64,000 nucleotides of DNA. Source: 43-108 sp001915545 (GTDB lineage: Bacteria > Bacteroidota > Bacteroidia > Bacteroidales > Bacteroidaceae). Positions 25,232 through 34,124 of this stretch are shown in pieces (position 1 is the first letter of the stretch; every line of letters starts with the position of its first letter). The stretch spans positions 21,583 to 85,582 of the forward strand of contig CABUGV010000011.1 in assembly GCA_902491215.1 (NCBI GenBank), read 5' to 3'. Both the position numbers and the translations under genes were made by a program. The notes beneath the pieces were generated by a model. The model searched no databases, had not been told where the DNA came from, and saw only the letters and a list, made by a program, of their open reading frames with translations.

Positions 25232-25840
25232 TTAATCAGCAGCTTTTCTAAGTTTACTGAAATATTTCACTAAATCCATGTAATTGGCAGATGAATGACT
25301 GTCAAATCTCTTCCAAAGGTCGCCCATGACAACTGCGCCTCCGAATCCCAAGTCTTTAATTTTAGGTATATTTTCTAGAGTTACTCCTCCAAGAGCCATT
25401 ACATGCTTGTTTATGGTTCCGTTTTTTGATGCCTGCTTAAGAGTGTCGTCATCAAATCCCGACAAATATCCTTTTTTGGATATGCTGTCGAAAATCGGAC
25501 TTAGAAATACGTAATTGCATTTTGGGGACCATTCTTTTACTTCATCTAGAGAATGGCATGATCGGCTTACATGTCCTTTGTATCCTTCTGGGATTTCAGG
25601 ATGCCTGCTGTTGAGATGAATTCCCATGAGGCCATATTCCGACTTGAGGTAGAAATGGTCATGCACTACAATTTTTTTTCTCCATTGTTCAGAAATGAGT
25701 TTCAATAGTCTTTCACAGTATATTGGTTCTGAATTTGGTTTTCGCAGATGCAGAATCTCTAAGCCTTCCTCGAAAAGTAGATTTATAATGTTGTCTTCTT
25801 CGAGGAAGAATGATGGTGATGTTATGAGTATAAGCTTCAT
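25232..25840 (-). CDS. Thiamine phosphate synthase family protein (ThiE/TenI-like)
   Basis: A 202-residue TIM-barrel protein of the ThiE/TenI family. ThiE joins HMP-PP and thiazole phosphate to thiamine phosphate; TenI-type members aromatise the thiazole. Visible features are HLRKP near residue 31, VVHDHFYL, the serine/histidine region SRSCHSLDEV, FLSPIFDSISKKGY (the usual phosphate-loop region) and ALGGVTLENI near 150-159. It is a lone gene, not in a thi cluster, and is somewhat divergent, so a TenI-like or salvage role is as likely as true ThiE. No TPP riboswitch was seen upstream. A minus-strand -7-like box TATATTTG is at plus-strand 25921-25928. Confidence 0.8.
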   Translation of the reverse strand: MKLILITSPSFFLEEDNIINLLFEEGLEILHLRKPNSEPIYCERLLKLISEQWRKKIVVHDHFYLKSEYGLMGIHLNSRHPEIPEGYKGHVSRSCHSLDEVKEWSPKCNYVFLSPIFDSISKKGYLSGFDDDTLKQASKNGTINKHVMALGGVTLENIPKIKDLGFGGAVVMGDLWKRFDSHSSANYMDLVKYFSKLRKAAD

Positions 25841-26152
25841 CTCACTATAGGATTGTTTTTTGATTTAAGGAAGGTTTTGCAAAATTCGAAACTCATGCGA
25901 ATCTGCATTGCCTCTTTATGCAAATATAATGTTTTTAGGTATTGATGAATAAAAATGCGTATAAAAGTTTGTACGTTTGGTCGTTATTCTGCCATTATAT
26001 ATTGTTTCATATCGAATCTTATGGCGGTATGTTAGATAAAGCTTGTCTTTTACTTAAAAAAGTTAATACAGCAGTCTCGGTTTGACCGTATGAGCAAATT
26101 GGCTTAATTTTGTATTTGTTGTTGAACAAAGGCAAAGATAACTCTTCATATC
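25841..26152. other. Divergent promoter region
   Basis: This 312-bp spacer between the ThiE-like gene (minus) and a GH25 gene (plus) holds a minus-strand -7 box at 25921-25928 and a full plus-strand promoter at 26081-26112. Nothing else was recognised. Confidence 0.55.
26081..26112 (+). promoter_or_regulatory. Promoter of the GH25/DUF1460 pair
   Basis: TTTG at 26081-26084 and TAATTTTG at 26105-26112, separated by 20 bp: a full match to the Bacteroidetes -33/-7 consensus, 40 bp before the GH25 start. Confidence 0.7.
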
Positions 26153-26977
26153 ATGAATATTTCTAAATTTACAATATATCTTATACTTGTCGTTTTGTCT
26201 TTTTTCTCGATGCAGGCATCTGCCGGAGATCGTAATGGAAAAGACAAAAAGGATAAATCATTATTGCGAAGCTTGTATGCACCGGCTGAGCCTGATACTA
26301 TTCTTTCGAAGCCGATGCCGGACCGTATACTTAACGGAGCTGTGCAGCCAGTAATTGTTTTGTTGGGTTCGCGCCCATGTGTAGAAGGTATTGATGTAAG
26401 TCATTATCAAGGAAGGATAGATTGGAGTAGGGTTGCGCAGACAGATAAGGCAAATTATGTCTATCTTAAGGCAACTGAAGGTGCCAATCTTGTAGATGAT
26501 ACGTATAAATTTAATTTAAGTGAGGCCAAGCGGGCAAAGCTTAAAGTGGGCAGTTATCATTTCTTCCGCGCAAATGTTTCAGTTTCAGAGCAGTTCGATA
26601 ATTTTATTCGGACAGTAGATCCAAAGGAACAAGATTTAATTCCTATAATCGATGTGGAAGTGATGCCTCGTGGCATGTCACTGTCAAAGTTCCACAGCAG
26701 ATTGGATGAGTTTCTACGCCTGGTGACAGAAGTTTTCGGTAAGCGTCCGATGATATATACGGGAAAGAATTTTTATAACAGATATTTTGCTGACACAAAC
26801 TTTAGAAAGTACCTTTTCATGATTGCTTGCTATACAGTTGATGAGCCAGAACTTGATAATAATGATGACTACATTATTTGGCAATATACTTGTAAAGGAA
26901 GAGTTGACGGAGTACGAGGTAACGTGGATATTAGCAAGATTATGGGACACCATTCATTAAAGGAAATAATGTATTGA
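26153..26977 (+). CDS. GH25 family lysozyme-like muramidase, secreted
   Basis: A 274-residue exported glycosidase predicted to cleave the MurNAc-GlcNAc backbone of peptidoglycan. A signal peptide ends near QASA (about residue 24), followed by a charged linker (to about 75) and the GH25 barrel. Key acidic residues are visible: Asp81 in GIDVSHYQG, and Asp167/Glu169 in PIIDVEV, in the usual positions. The C-terminal VDISKI is also typical. The next gene, 51 bp downstream, encodes a DUF1460 amidase-like protein, so the two probably act together on cell-wall fragments, either for remodelling or against other cells. Confidence 0.92.
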   Translation: MNISKFTIYLILVVLSFFSMQASAGDRNGKDKKDKSLLRSLYAPAEPDTILSKPMPDRILNGAVQPVIVLLGSRPCVEGIDVSHYQGRIDWSRVAQTDKANYVYLKATEGANLVDDTYKFNLSEAKRAKLKVGSYHFFRANVSVSEQFDNFIRTVDPKEQDLIPIIDVEVMPRGMSLSKFHSRLDEFLRLVTEVFGKRPMIYTGKNFYNRYFADTNFRKYLFMIACYTVDEPELDNNDDYIIWQYTCKGRVDGVRGNVDISKIMGHHSLKEIMY

Positions 26978-27027
26978 TGCAGTTTGATAAAATTCCAGTT
27001 TTGTTTTAACCTTTTTTATTTATAACG

Positions 27028-27879
27028 GTGAAGTATTTCTTTTTTATTGCATTCTTATGGCTGTATGGGCTGTCGGCCTTTTCACAGAAGGTGGAATACA
27101 CTAAATCAGACAGTGTTTCTGTTGAACGAATTTTGTCGGAGGCAAAAACGGAAAGAAAGGAACAGAACCGAATGCTTTATTTCGGAAAGAAGTTTATAGG
27201 TGTTCCTTATGTTGCACATACTTTGGAAAATGGCAACAGTGAGCATCTTATCGTCAATCTGAGGGAACTCGACTGTACTACTTTTGTTGAAAATGTGCTT
27301 GCTTTGGCTTTGTGCGATATTGAAAACAAAAGAACATTTTCTGATTTTTGCAATAATCTTCGTAAGGTACGTTATTTCGGAGGACGTATAGATGATTATT
27401 CTTCTCGTCTGCATTATTTCACATGGTGGGCTGAAGACAATATACAGAAAGGCATAATTCGTGAAATATCAGCCGATGATTTTCCTTTCACAGCAGTTCA
27501 GAAGGTTTCAATAAATTATATGTCTGCACATCCGGAACTCTACAAGCATCTTAAAAGTAAGCCTGATATGATACAAAAAATCAGACAGAAAGAACTGCGA
27601 ACTTCTGGTAAAACATATAGATATATTCCGAAGTCGCTTTTGAATGAAAGCGCAGACCGTATAGGCGTTGTACATACCGGTGATATTGTTGCAATTATTA
27701 CTTCAAAGTCTGGACTTGATACATCGCATATTGGAATTGCTGTGTGGCAAGATGGAAAGTTGCATCTCTTGAATGCATCTAGTATATATAAAAAAGTTGT
27801 ACTTGACAAGTCTACTTTCTATCAGTATAGCCAACGTCAGAAAAGTCAGTTGGGAATACGTGTATTCCGCCTAAAGTGA
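27028..27879 (+). CDS. DUF1460 protein, amidase-like cysteine hydrolase
   Basis: A 283-residue exported protein of the DUF1460 family, whose known structures show an NlpC/P60-like cysteine hydrolase fold; amidase activity on murein fragments is suggested for the family. It starts at GTG (27028); an in-frame upstream TTG is followed at once by a stop. The signal peptide ends near AFSQ (residue 20). The likely nucleophile is Cys83 in ELDCTTFVENV and the likely base His234 in DTSHIGIAVW. It shares a transcript with the GH25 gene. A bidirectional terminator at 28019 follows. Confidence 0.85.
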   Translation: MKYFFFIAFLWLYGLSAFSQKVEYTKSDSVSVERILSEAKTERKEQNRMLYFGKKFIGVPYVAHTLENGNSEHLIVNLRELDCTTFVENVLALALCDIENKRTFSDFCNNLRKVRYFGGRIDDYSSRLHYFTWWAEDNIQKGIIREISADDFPFTAVQKVSINYMSAHPELYKHLKSKPDMIQKIRQKELRTSGKTYRYIPKSLLNESADRIGVVHTGDIVAIITSKSGLDTSHIGIAVWQDGKLHLLNASSIYKKVVLDKSTFYQYSQRQKSQLGIRVFRLK

Positions 27880-28018
27880 TTTGGACTGTGCTTGCTTTTA
27901 TAACTAAGCCGGTTCTAATTGAATAACTCTTATTTCTGAACATTTGTCGAATTATTCCAATTGGAGTGTGAACTTGTTTAGAGATTCTTTTGTCCAGCCT
28001 TATAAATGTATTCATTCA

Positions 28019-28077
28019 TAAAAAACAGAACCGTATCACTGAGGAGCATGTCTCATGTGATACGGTTCTGTCTTTTT
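28019..28077. terminator. Bidirectional terminator between DUF1460 gene and htpG
   Basis: A 15-bp perfect stem (acagaaccgtatcac at 28025-28039 with 28057-28071) has A-rich sequence on the left and T5 on the right, so it can end transcription from both sides. Confidence 0.9.
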
Positions 28078-28108
28078 ATTTGGTTATGTAATGTTCTGAA
28101 TATGTCTG

Positions 28109-30163
28109 TTACTTTATCAAATCTATAGACCTCTTTACGAAGTTGTTGAGAGCTTCACCTTTGAGCATTCCATTCTGAAGCAATGCGAGATCTATGAGCT
28201 GGCCGATAACCTTATTGTCCTGTGCATATTTGGCCATGACTGCCTCTTTCTTCTTTCTGGCTTCTTCAATGTCCTTTTCGCATTTGCTCAGTTCGTCCTT
28301 GCTTTCCTGGCTTATTTCATCATATTTCTTGTCCTTGTTGCTCTCGTTGATAGCATCTCTGCGAGCAGTAAGTCCACCGATCTCTTCGTCTATAGGTTTA
28401 ACCTCTTCAGCAGTAGATTTCTCTCCAGCTTCGAGAACTTCCTTCACAAGGCGATGATCTGTGTTGAGCACGATGTTGTACATGTCTGGCATTTCGCCGT
28501 AGAATGACATGCCCTGCTGAATTCTTGACATATCCTTCATACGTCTCATGTATTCGCTCTGAGTGATAATTACCGGTGAAGCAGTTTCTCCAAGAGCGTT
28601 TGCATCAACGTTGAATTCTATTTTGTCAAGTTTAGGCATCTGTGCGCGGAACATCATTGTCAGGTTTTCCTTGCTCTTGCTGTCGAGGCTCTCCGACTTG
28701 CTGTCTTCTTTTACAATGAGTCTGTCTATTGTATCAGAGTCAACACGTGTGAATCTGCTCTTCTCGAATTTCTGCTCAAACATGCTGACCATTGCTACGT
28801 CAAGCTGTCCGTCCATCAAAAGTACGTTATAGCCTTTGCTGTTTGCAGCTTCAATGTAGCTGTACTGGTCTTCCTTGTTTCCGGCATACAGATAGATAAG
28901 ATTTCCGTCTTTGTCTGTCTGATTGTCTTTTATGAGTGTCTTGTACTCCTCGTAAGTGTAGAACTTGCCGTCTGTATCCTTTAAGAGTGCAAACTTGTCT
29001 GCCTTATCATAGAAGTCGTTTTCTGAGAGCATGCCATAGTGTATGAAGATCTTGATATCATCCCATTTTTCTTCAAATTCCTTACGGTCATTCTTGAATA
29101 TGGAGCTGAGTCTGTCACTTACCTTCTTGCTGATGTATGTAGAAATCTTCTTTACGTTCTGATCGCTCTGCAGGTAAGAACGGCTTACATTAAGAGGAAT
29201 GTCCGGAGAATCTATTACACCATGAAGCAAAGTCAAAAAGTCAGGAACTATACCTTCTACTGAGTCTGTGACGAATACCTGGTTGCAATAGAGCTGTATT
29301 TTGTTCTTCTGAATGTCGAAGTTGTTTCTTACCTTAGGGAAGTACAGTATTCCTGTCAGATTGAATGGGTAATCAACATTGAGGTGTATCCAGAACAAAG
29401 GATCGTCGGCCATAGGGTAGAGCTCGTGGTAGAACTTCTTGTAGTCTTCATCCTTGAGTTCACTAGGCTTTCTTGTCCACAGCGGAGTTGTATCGTTGAT
29501 AACATTGTCCTCCTCTGTTTCTACCATTTTTCCATCTTTCCATTCCTTTTTCTTGCCGAATGCAACTGCAACCGGAAGGAAATGGCAATATTTCTTCAAA
29601 AGTTCTTCAATCTTGTGCTCCTCGAGGAATTCCTTGCAGTCATCGTCAAGGTACATAACAATGTCAGTACCGCGATCTTCCTTTTCTGCATCTTCAATAG
29701 AGAATTCCGGACTTCCGTCACAACTCCATTTTACAGCTTTTGAATCAGGTGTCCAGCTTTTGGTAATAACTTCAACTTTCTTGCTGACCATGAAAGCAGA
29801 ATAGAATCCCAAACCGAAGTGTCCGATTATGGCATTTGCATCTTCTTTATACTTATCGAGGAAATCATTTGCACCAGAGAATGCAATCTGGTTGATATAT
29901 TTATCTATTTCCTCTTCAGTCATACCAATACCTCTATCGCTTACTGTCAGTGTTCCTTTCTCTTTGTCCACCGAAACATGAACAGTCAGATCACCAGCTT
30001 CACCCTGAAAATCACCTTTAGAAATGAGTGTGCGCAGTTTCTGTGTTGCATCAACGGCATTTGAAACTATTTCTCTGAGGAATATTTCATGATCAGAATA
30101 CAAGAACTTTTTTATTACGGGGAATATGTTCTCTGTAGTAACCCCGATATTACCTTTCTGCAT
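28109..30163 (-). CDS. htpG: Molecular chaperone HtpG (Hsp90)
   Basis: Cytosolic Hsp90 homologue, an ATP-driven dimeric chaperone. The 684-residue protein starts MQKGNIGVTTENIFPVIKKF. The N-terminal GHKL ATPase domain has EIFLREIVSNAVDAT, DRGIGMTEEEI and GHFGLGFYSAFMV, followed by the middle domain (about 230-470) and C-terminal dimerisation domain. An internal lysine/glutamate-rich helix near 600-640 is typical of Bacteroidetes members. It is transcribed alone; clpC upstream has its own terminator at 30272-30304. No heat-shock CIRCE-like inverted repeat was seen upstream. Confidence 0.97.
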   Translation of the reverse strand: MQKGNIGVTTENIFPVIKKFLYSDHEIFLREIVSNAVDATQKLRTLISKGDFQGEAGDLTVHVSVDKEKGTLTVSDRGIGMTEEEIDKYINQIAFSGANDFLDKYKEDANAIIGHFGLGFYSAFMVSKKVEVITKSWTPDSKAVKWSCDGSPEFSIEDAEKEDRGTDIVMYLDDDCKEFLEEHKIEELLKKYCHFLPVAVAFGKKKEWKDGKMVETEEDNVINDTTPLWTRKPSELKDEDYKKFYHELYPMADDPLFWIHLNVDYPFNLTGILYFPKVRNNFDIQKNKIQLYCNQVFVTDSVEGIVPDFLTLLHGVIDSPDIPLNVSRSYLQSDQNVKKISTYISKKVSDRLSSIFKNDRKEFEEKWDDIKIFIHYGMLSENDFYDKADKFALLKDTDGKFYTYEEYKTLIKDNQTDKDGNLIYLYAGNKEDQYSYIEAANSKGYNVLLMDGQLDVAMVSMFEQKFEKSRFTRVDSDTIDRLIVKEDSKSESLDSKSKENLTMMFRAQMPKLDKIEFNVDANALGETASPVIITQSEYMRRMKDMSRIQQGMSFYGEMPDMYNIVLNTDHRLVKEVLEAGEKSTAEEVKPIDEEIGGLTARRDAINESNKDKKYDEISQESKDELSKCEKDIEEARKKKEAVMAKYAQDNKVIGQLIDLALLQNGMLKGEALNNFVKRSIDLIK

Positions 30164-30271
30164 AATCTTATATATGAGTTTTGTTTATGTTTTTATTCTT
30201 TTTGTATTATTATCGGCTTTTCATGCTTTTTGCAAGATGAAGATGTCCGATTTTCCTGAGTAGGTTTATAC

Positions 30272-30304
30272 AAAAAAAATGCCAGCAGAAATTTCTGCTG
30301 ACAT
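30272..30304 (-). terminator. Terminator after clpC
   Basis: Palindrome atgccagcagaaatttctgc... (30280-30304) forms a 12-bp stem with almost no loop on paper. On the minus strand it is followed by T8 opposite 30272-30279. It lies 68 bp after the clpC stop. Confidence 0.85.
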
Positions 30305-30371
30305 TTTGTCCTTTTTATTAATGTATTATGACGTTTATGACTTAATGTTGCATCTCTCTACATACTGCAAT

Positions 30372-32933
30372 TTATTCAATTGTGTTGTCGCCATTCGTCT
30401 GCTCACTGCTTTTTACGGCTTTTATGCTGATGTCGTTTTTGTCATCGTTCAGCACAGCTTTCATCGTGTCGCCCTCGTTGAGTTCGCCTTCAACAATCAG
30501 TTCTGAAATCTTGTCTTCCAGGAACGTTTGTATAGCACGCTTGAGCGGACGGGCACCATACATTTTGTCATAACCTTTCAATGCTATGAAATCTTTTGCC
30601 TCTTCGCTGATTTCAAGTTTGTATCCCAGTCCTTCTATTCGCTTTCTGAAGACGTCGAGTTCCAAACCGATGATTTTCAATATCGCATTCTTGTCGAGCT
30701 GGTCGAATGTTATGATTTCATCTATTCTGTTTAAGAATTCAGGCGAGAACTGTTTGTCCAGTGCCTTCTGAATCATGCTTCGCGAATTTACGTTTTCGCT
30801 CTTTTCGTCCCTTCCGCTGAATCCTATGGCACGTCCGAAGTCTTTCACCTGACGCGAACCGACGTTCGAAGTCATTATGATTACAGTATTTCTGAAGTCG
30901 ACAGTGCGTCCGTAGCTGTCCGTCAGCCTACCTTCGTCCATAACCTGAAGCAGCAGGTTGTAGACATCGTTGTGAGCCTTTTCAATCTCGTCAAGCAGTA
31001 CGATTGAGTATGGCTTTCTTCTTACTTTTTCGGTCAGCATGCCGCCTTCTTCATATCCGACGTATCCTGGAGGCGCACCTACGAGTCTCGACACAGTGAA
31101 TTTTTCCATATACTCACTCATGTCTATACGTATCATTGAATCGGCTGAGCCAAACATGTATTCTGCCAGCAACTTGGCAAGGTAAGTCTTGCCGACACCT
31201 GTCGGACCGAGGAATAGGAATGTTCCTATAGGTCTGTTTGGATCCTTAAGACCTACACGACTTCTCTGTATTGCATGTACAATTTTTTCTACAGCCTTGT
31301 CCTGTCCGATAATCTTGCCTTCCAGTTCATCCTTCATGCCTTTCAGCCTTATTCCTTCGGCCTGTGCCATTTTCTGTACTGGTATGCCGGTCATAAGAGA
31401 TACGACATCTGCCACTTTGTCAGCATCAACGGTCTCTTTGTTTTCAGTCATCGAACTTTCCCAATTGGCTTTCATCTGTTCGAGTTCTGTGTTGAGCTTC
31501 TTTACTTTATCTCTAAAGCTTGCTGCAAGTTCATAGTTTTGGTTGCGTACAGCCTCTTCTTTGTCTGCAGTAGCTTTATCAATCAGTTTTTCCTGTTCTT
31601 CAATTTCTTTCGGCACATTGATGTTGGCTATATGTACTCTTGAACCTGCTTCGTCAAGTGCATCGATGGCTTTGTCTGGAAAACTTCTGTCAGTGACATA
31701 GCGTTCAGTGAGAGTTACACAAGCCTTCAGTGCTTCTTCTGTATAAGCTACATTGTGGTGCTCCTCATAACGGTCCTTGATGTTGTGCAGTATCTCCAAG
31801 GTTTCTTCAGGAGTAGTTTGTTCAACAACAACCTTTTGGAATCTTCTTTCAAGTGCACCGTCCTTCTCAATACTTTTTCTGTACTCGTCTAGAGTTGTTG
31901 CGCCAATACATTGTATGTCCCCGCGCGACAGTGCCGGCTTGAGCATGTTTGCTGCATCCATGCTTCCAGGGGCACTTCCCGCACCGACTATAGTGTGTAT
32001 TTCATCTATGAAGATGATTATATCCGGATTGGCCTTTAGCTCGTTGAGAATAGATCGTATTCTTTCTTCGAACTGCCCGCGGTATTTTGTTCCTGCGACA
32101 ACGGATGTCATATCAAGAGCAACAACTCGTTTGCCGAACAGAATTCTAGAAACCTTCTTTTCTGCAATTCTCATTGCCAGACCTTCAACAATGGCGCTTT
32201 TTCCAACACCTGGCTCACCGATAAGCACCGGATTGTTTTTCTTGCGTCTGCTGAGTATCTGTGCCAGTCTTTCTATCTCTTTTTCGCGTCCTACCACAGG
32301 GTCCAACTTTCCTTCCATGGCTGCTCGGGTCATGTCAAATCCAAAATTGTCTATGACTGGTGTGTCGCTTCCTTGCGATGTTTTCTGTTTTACTCCTTGT
32401 GCCTGCCTGCTGTTTCCTGTTCCCGAACTGTTTGCCGGCATGCTGTCTTCCTCTTCATCTTCTTCCTCTTCTTGAAATCCGAATCCGTTTTTTGTGCTCG
32501 TCTTGTGCGAGAAAGCATTGAAGAGTTCATCGTAGGTAAGGTCGTTGTCCTGAAGAATCTTTGCTGCGAGATTGTCCTTTTGTTTCATTATAGCTAAAAG
32601 TAAGTGTTCAGCTTCCACAACGCTGCTCTTCAGAAGTCTTGCTTCAAGAATGCAGAGTTTCAGGATGCTTGATGATTTCTCATTGAGTGAAATATCGCTT
32701 GTCGAATATATATAGTTCTCATCATTTCTGATGCGCTTTTCAATTTGCTGTTTCACAGCGTCGAGATCTATGCGGAATTTATGAATCAGCACTTCCACTG
32801 CACGGCTCTCACCATCTCTGATGAGTCCCAGCAGGAGATGCTCAGGGCCTATATAATCATTTCCTAGGCGAATGGCTTCCTCTTTGCTGTATACTAGAAT
32901 ATCCGACACTTTCTGCGAAAACTGATTTATCAT
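30372..32933 (-). CDS. clpC: ATP-dependent Clp protease ATP-binding subunit ClpC
   Basis: AAA+ unfoldase of 853 residues that feeds substrates to ClpP. Domains: double Clp_N repeats (1-145), an acidic linker (EEEEDEEED at 155-163), AAA1 with Walker A GEPGVGKS (239-246), a middle coiled coil/UVR-like region (about 430-490), and AAA2 with Walker A GPTGVGKT (about 560). An IGF tripeptide in RAIGFSGRDEK matches the ClpP-docking loop of ClpA/C, so it is a protease partner and not a ClpB disaggregase. A minus-strand -7 box TATATTTG is at plus-strand 33025-33032, about 92 bp upstream. Confidence 0.95.
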   Translation of the reverse strand: MINQFSQKVSDILVYSKEEAIRLGNDYIGPEHLLLGLIRDGESRAVEVLIHKFRIDLDAVKQQIEKRIRNDENYIYSTSDISLNEKSSSILKLCILEARLLKSSVVEAEHLLLAIMKQKDNLAAKILQDNDLTYDELFNAFSHKTSTKNGFGFQEEEEDEEEDSMPANSSGTGNSRQAQGVKQKTSQGSDTPVIDNFGFDMTRAAMEGKLDPVVGREKEIERLAQILSRRKKNNPVLIGEPGVGKSAIVEGLAMRIAEKKVSRILFGKRVVALDMTSVVAGTKYRGQFEERIRSILNELKANPDIIIFIDEIHTIVGAGSAPGSMDAANMLKPALSRGDIQCIGATTLDEYRKSIEKDGALERRFQKVVVEQTTPEETLEILHNIKDRYEEHHNVAYTEEALKACVTLTERYVTDRSFPDKAIDALDEAGSRVHIANINVPKEIEEQEKLIDKATADKEEAVRNQNYELAASFRDKVKKLNTELEQMKANWESSMTENKETVDADKVADVVSLMTGIPVQKMAQAEGIRLKGMKDELEGKIIGQDKAVEKIVHAIQRSRVGLKDPNRPIGTFLFLGPTGVGKTYLAKLLAEYMFGSADSMIRIDMSEYMEKFTVSRLVGAPPGYVGYEEGGMLTEKVRRKPYSIVLLDEIEKAHNDVYNLLLQVMDEGRLTDSYGRTVDFRNTVIIMTSNVGSRQVKDFGRAIGFSGRDEKSENVNSRSMIQKALDKQFSPEFLNRIDEIITFDQLDKNAILKIIGLELDVFRKRIEGLGYKLEISEEAKDFIALKGYDKMYGARPLKRAIQTFLEDKISELIVEGELNEGDTMKAVLNDDKNDISIKAVKSSEQTNGDNTIE

Positions 32934-33130
32934 GTTCTTATTTGTTATTTTGTAGAATTTAGTGTCTTTTTACGGTAAAAATCTGAGTTTGGTTTCAGAC
33001 ATACCATGACATTTCATATATAAGCAAATATAATGCCATAGATGGCTTATTGCTATAAAGAATATCTCTTTTTAACCTTTTTTGTTTTATATATGTGCGA
33101 CAAGTGAGCATTTCAAGCTATATAATAAAT

Positions 33131-33181
33131 AATAAAGCCGGAGAGAATGAGCTTTTTGAACTCTTGCATCCTCTCCGGCTT
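33131..33181 (-). terminator. Terminator after the cyclophilin gene
   Basis: An 11-bp perfect stem (aagccggagag at 33135-33145 with 33171-33181), followed on the minus strand by a T/A-rich stretch. It lies 27 bp past the stop of the minus-strand gene at 33208. Confidence 0.8.
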
Positions 33182-33207
33182 GTAGTGTTTCTTATATGAA
33201 TATGTTG

Positions 33208-33966
33208 TTATTCAACTATGCGCACATCCATAGTTATGTCTTCTTTTGGTCTGTCGGCAGTTCCAGTACTGCAGTTTTGTATCTTTTCAACAATGTCAAG
33301 ACCGCGTGTAACTTCACCGAATACAGTATATTGACCGTCCAGGTGTGGAGTTCCTCCGAATTCAGCGTACACGTTTTTCTGATTTTCTGACAACCCTCCA
33401 ATGCCTTTTTCAGCAGCTATTTTGCGAGTTTCGTTTATTAGTCTTTCCTGAAGTGCTTCAAGTCCAGCGCGGTCGCGTTTTCTTCTGAGGTCCAGAATTT
33501 CTTCTCTATGTTCAACGGCAAGATTATTCAGAATTTCTTGCTGATGATGTATTTCCATTTGCTTGTCAAGTTGTGCAAGTTGTCCGCTGTTGTACTTCTT
33601 TCCCCAGACAATATAGAACTGCGAGCCTGACGATTCGCGTTTAGGATTCATTTCATCACCGAGACGTGCGGCGCAAAGTGCACCACGTTTATGTATAAGT
33701 TCATCCTTTATTTCTGCAGGAATTGTATATCCTGGTCCTCCTGTTCCAAGGCGTTTTGAAGATGATGCACCTTTGCTGTCTGGGTCACCTCCTTGGATCA
33801 TGAAATCTTTTATTACTCTGTGGAACAATGTGCCGTTATAGAAGCCTTCTTTTGCCAACTTTATGAAGTTGTCGCGATGTAATGGTGTTTCGTTGTAAAG
33901 CTTCACTTCGATTTCGCCTAGAGATGTCGAAATGACAGCTCTTGTTTCCTTATTATTTTCTTCCAT
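33208..33966 (-). CDS. Cyclophilin-type peptidyl-prolyl cis-trans isomerase
   Basis: A 252-residue PPIase that speeds proline isomerisation during folding. I set the start at 33966 (MEENNKETRAVIST), because the 14 extra residues from 34008 are basic and atypical. The cyclophilin core shows NFIKLAKEGFYNGTLFHRVIKDFMIQ in two parts, GSQFYIVWG, and DGQYTVFGEVTRGLDIV. A charged insertion of about 75 residues between the FYIVWG and FGGTPHLDG segments is predicted to be a helical hairpin. No signal peptide is present, so it is probably cytosolic. A minus-strand -7 box TATCTTTG is at plus-strand 34038-34045. Confidence 0.9.
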   Translation of the reverse strand: MEENNKETRAVISTSLGEIEVKLYNETPLHRDNFIKLAKEGFYNGTLFHRVIKDFMIQGGDPDSKGASSSKRLGTGGPGYTIPAEIKDELIHKRGALCAARLGDEMNPKRESSGSQFYIVWGKKYNSGQLAQLDKQMEIHHQQEILNNLAVEHREEILDLRRKRDRAGLEALQERLINETRKIAAEKGIGGLSENQKNVYAEFGGTPHLDGQYTVFGEVTRGLDIVEKIQNCSTGTADRPKEDITMDVRIVE

Positions 33967-34124
33967 AAGATTTGTTGTTATTTGTTGTTTTGTTTGCGAA
34001 CGAAGCATGTATATATGCGTACGTTCCTACCGATATGCAAAGATATGACTTTGCTTTCATTTTATAGCCTAGTTATGCATGCTCATTGAATGGCGGATGC
34101 ATAAAATTCAGGCTTAATGATATT

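Noticed and set aside
25841..26152. TPP riboswitch upstream of the ThiE/TenI-like gene
   Set aside because: No THI-box core (such as CTGAGA and its partner) was seen in the leader.
31777..32475. A 232-codon open frame antisense to clpC
   Set aside because: It mirrors the conserved ClpC coding sequence, is serine-rich as shadow frames often are here, and has no upstream promoter.
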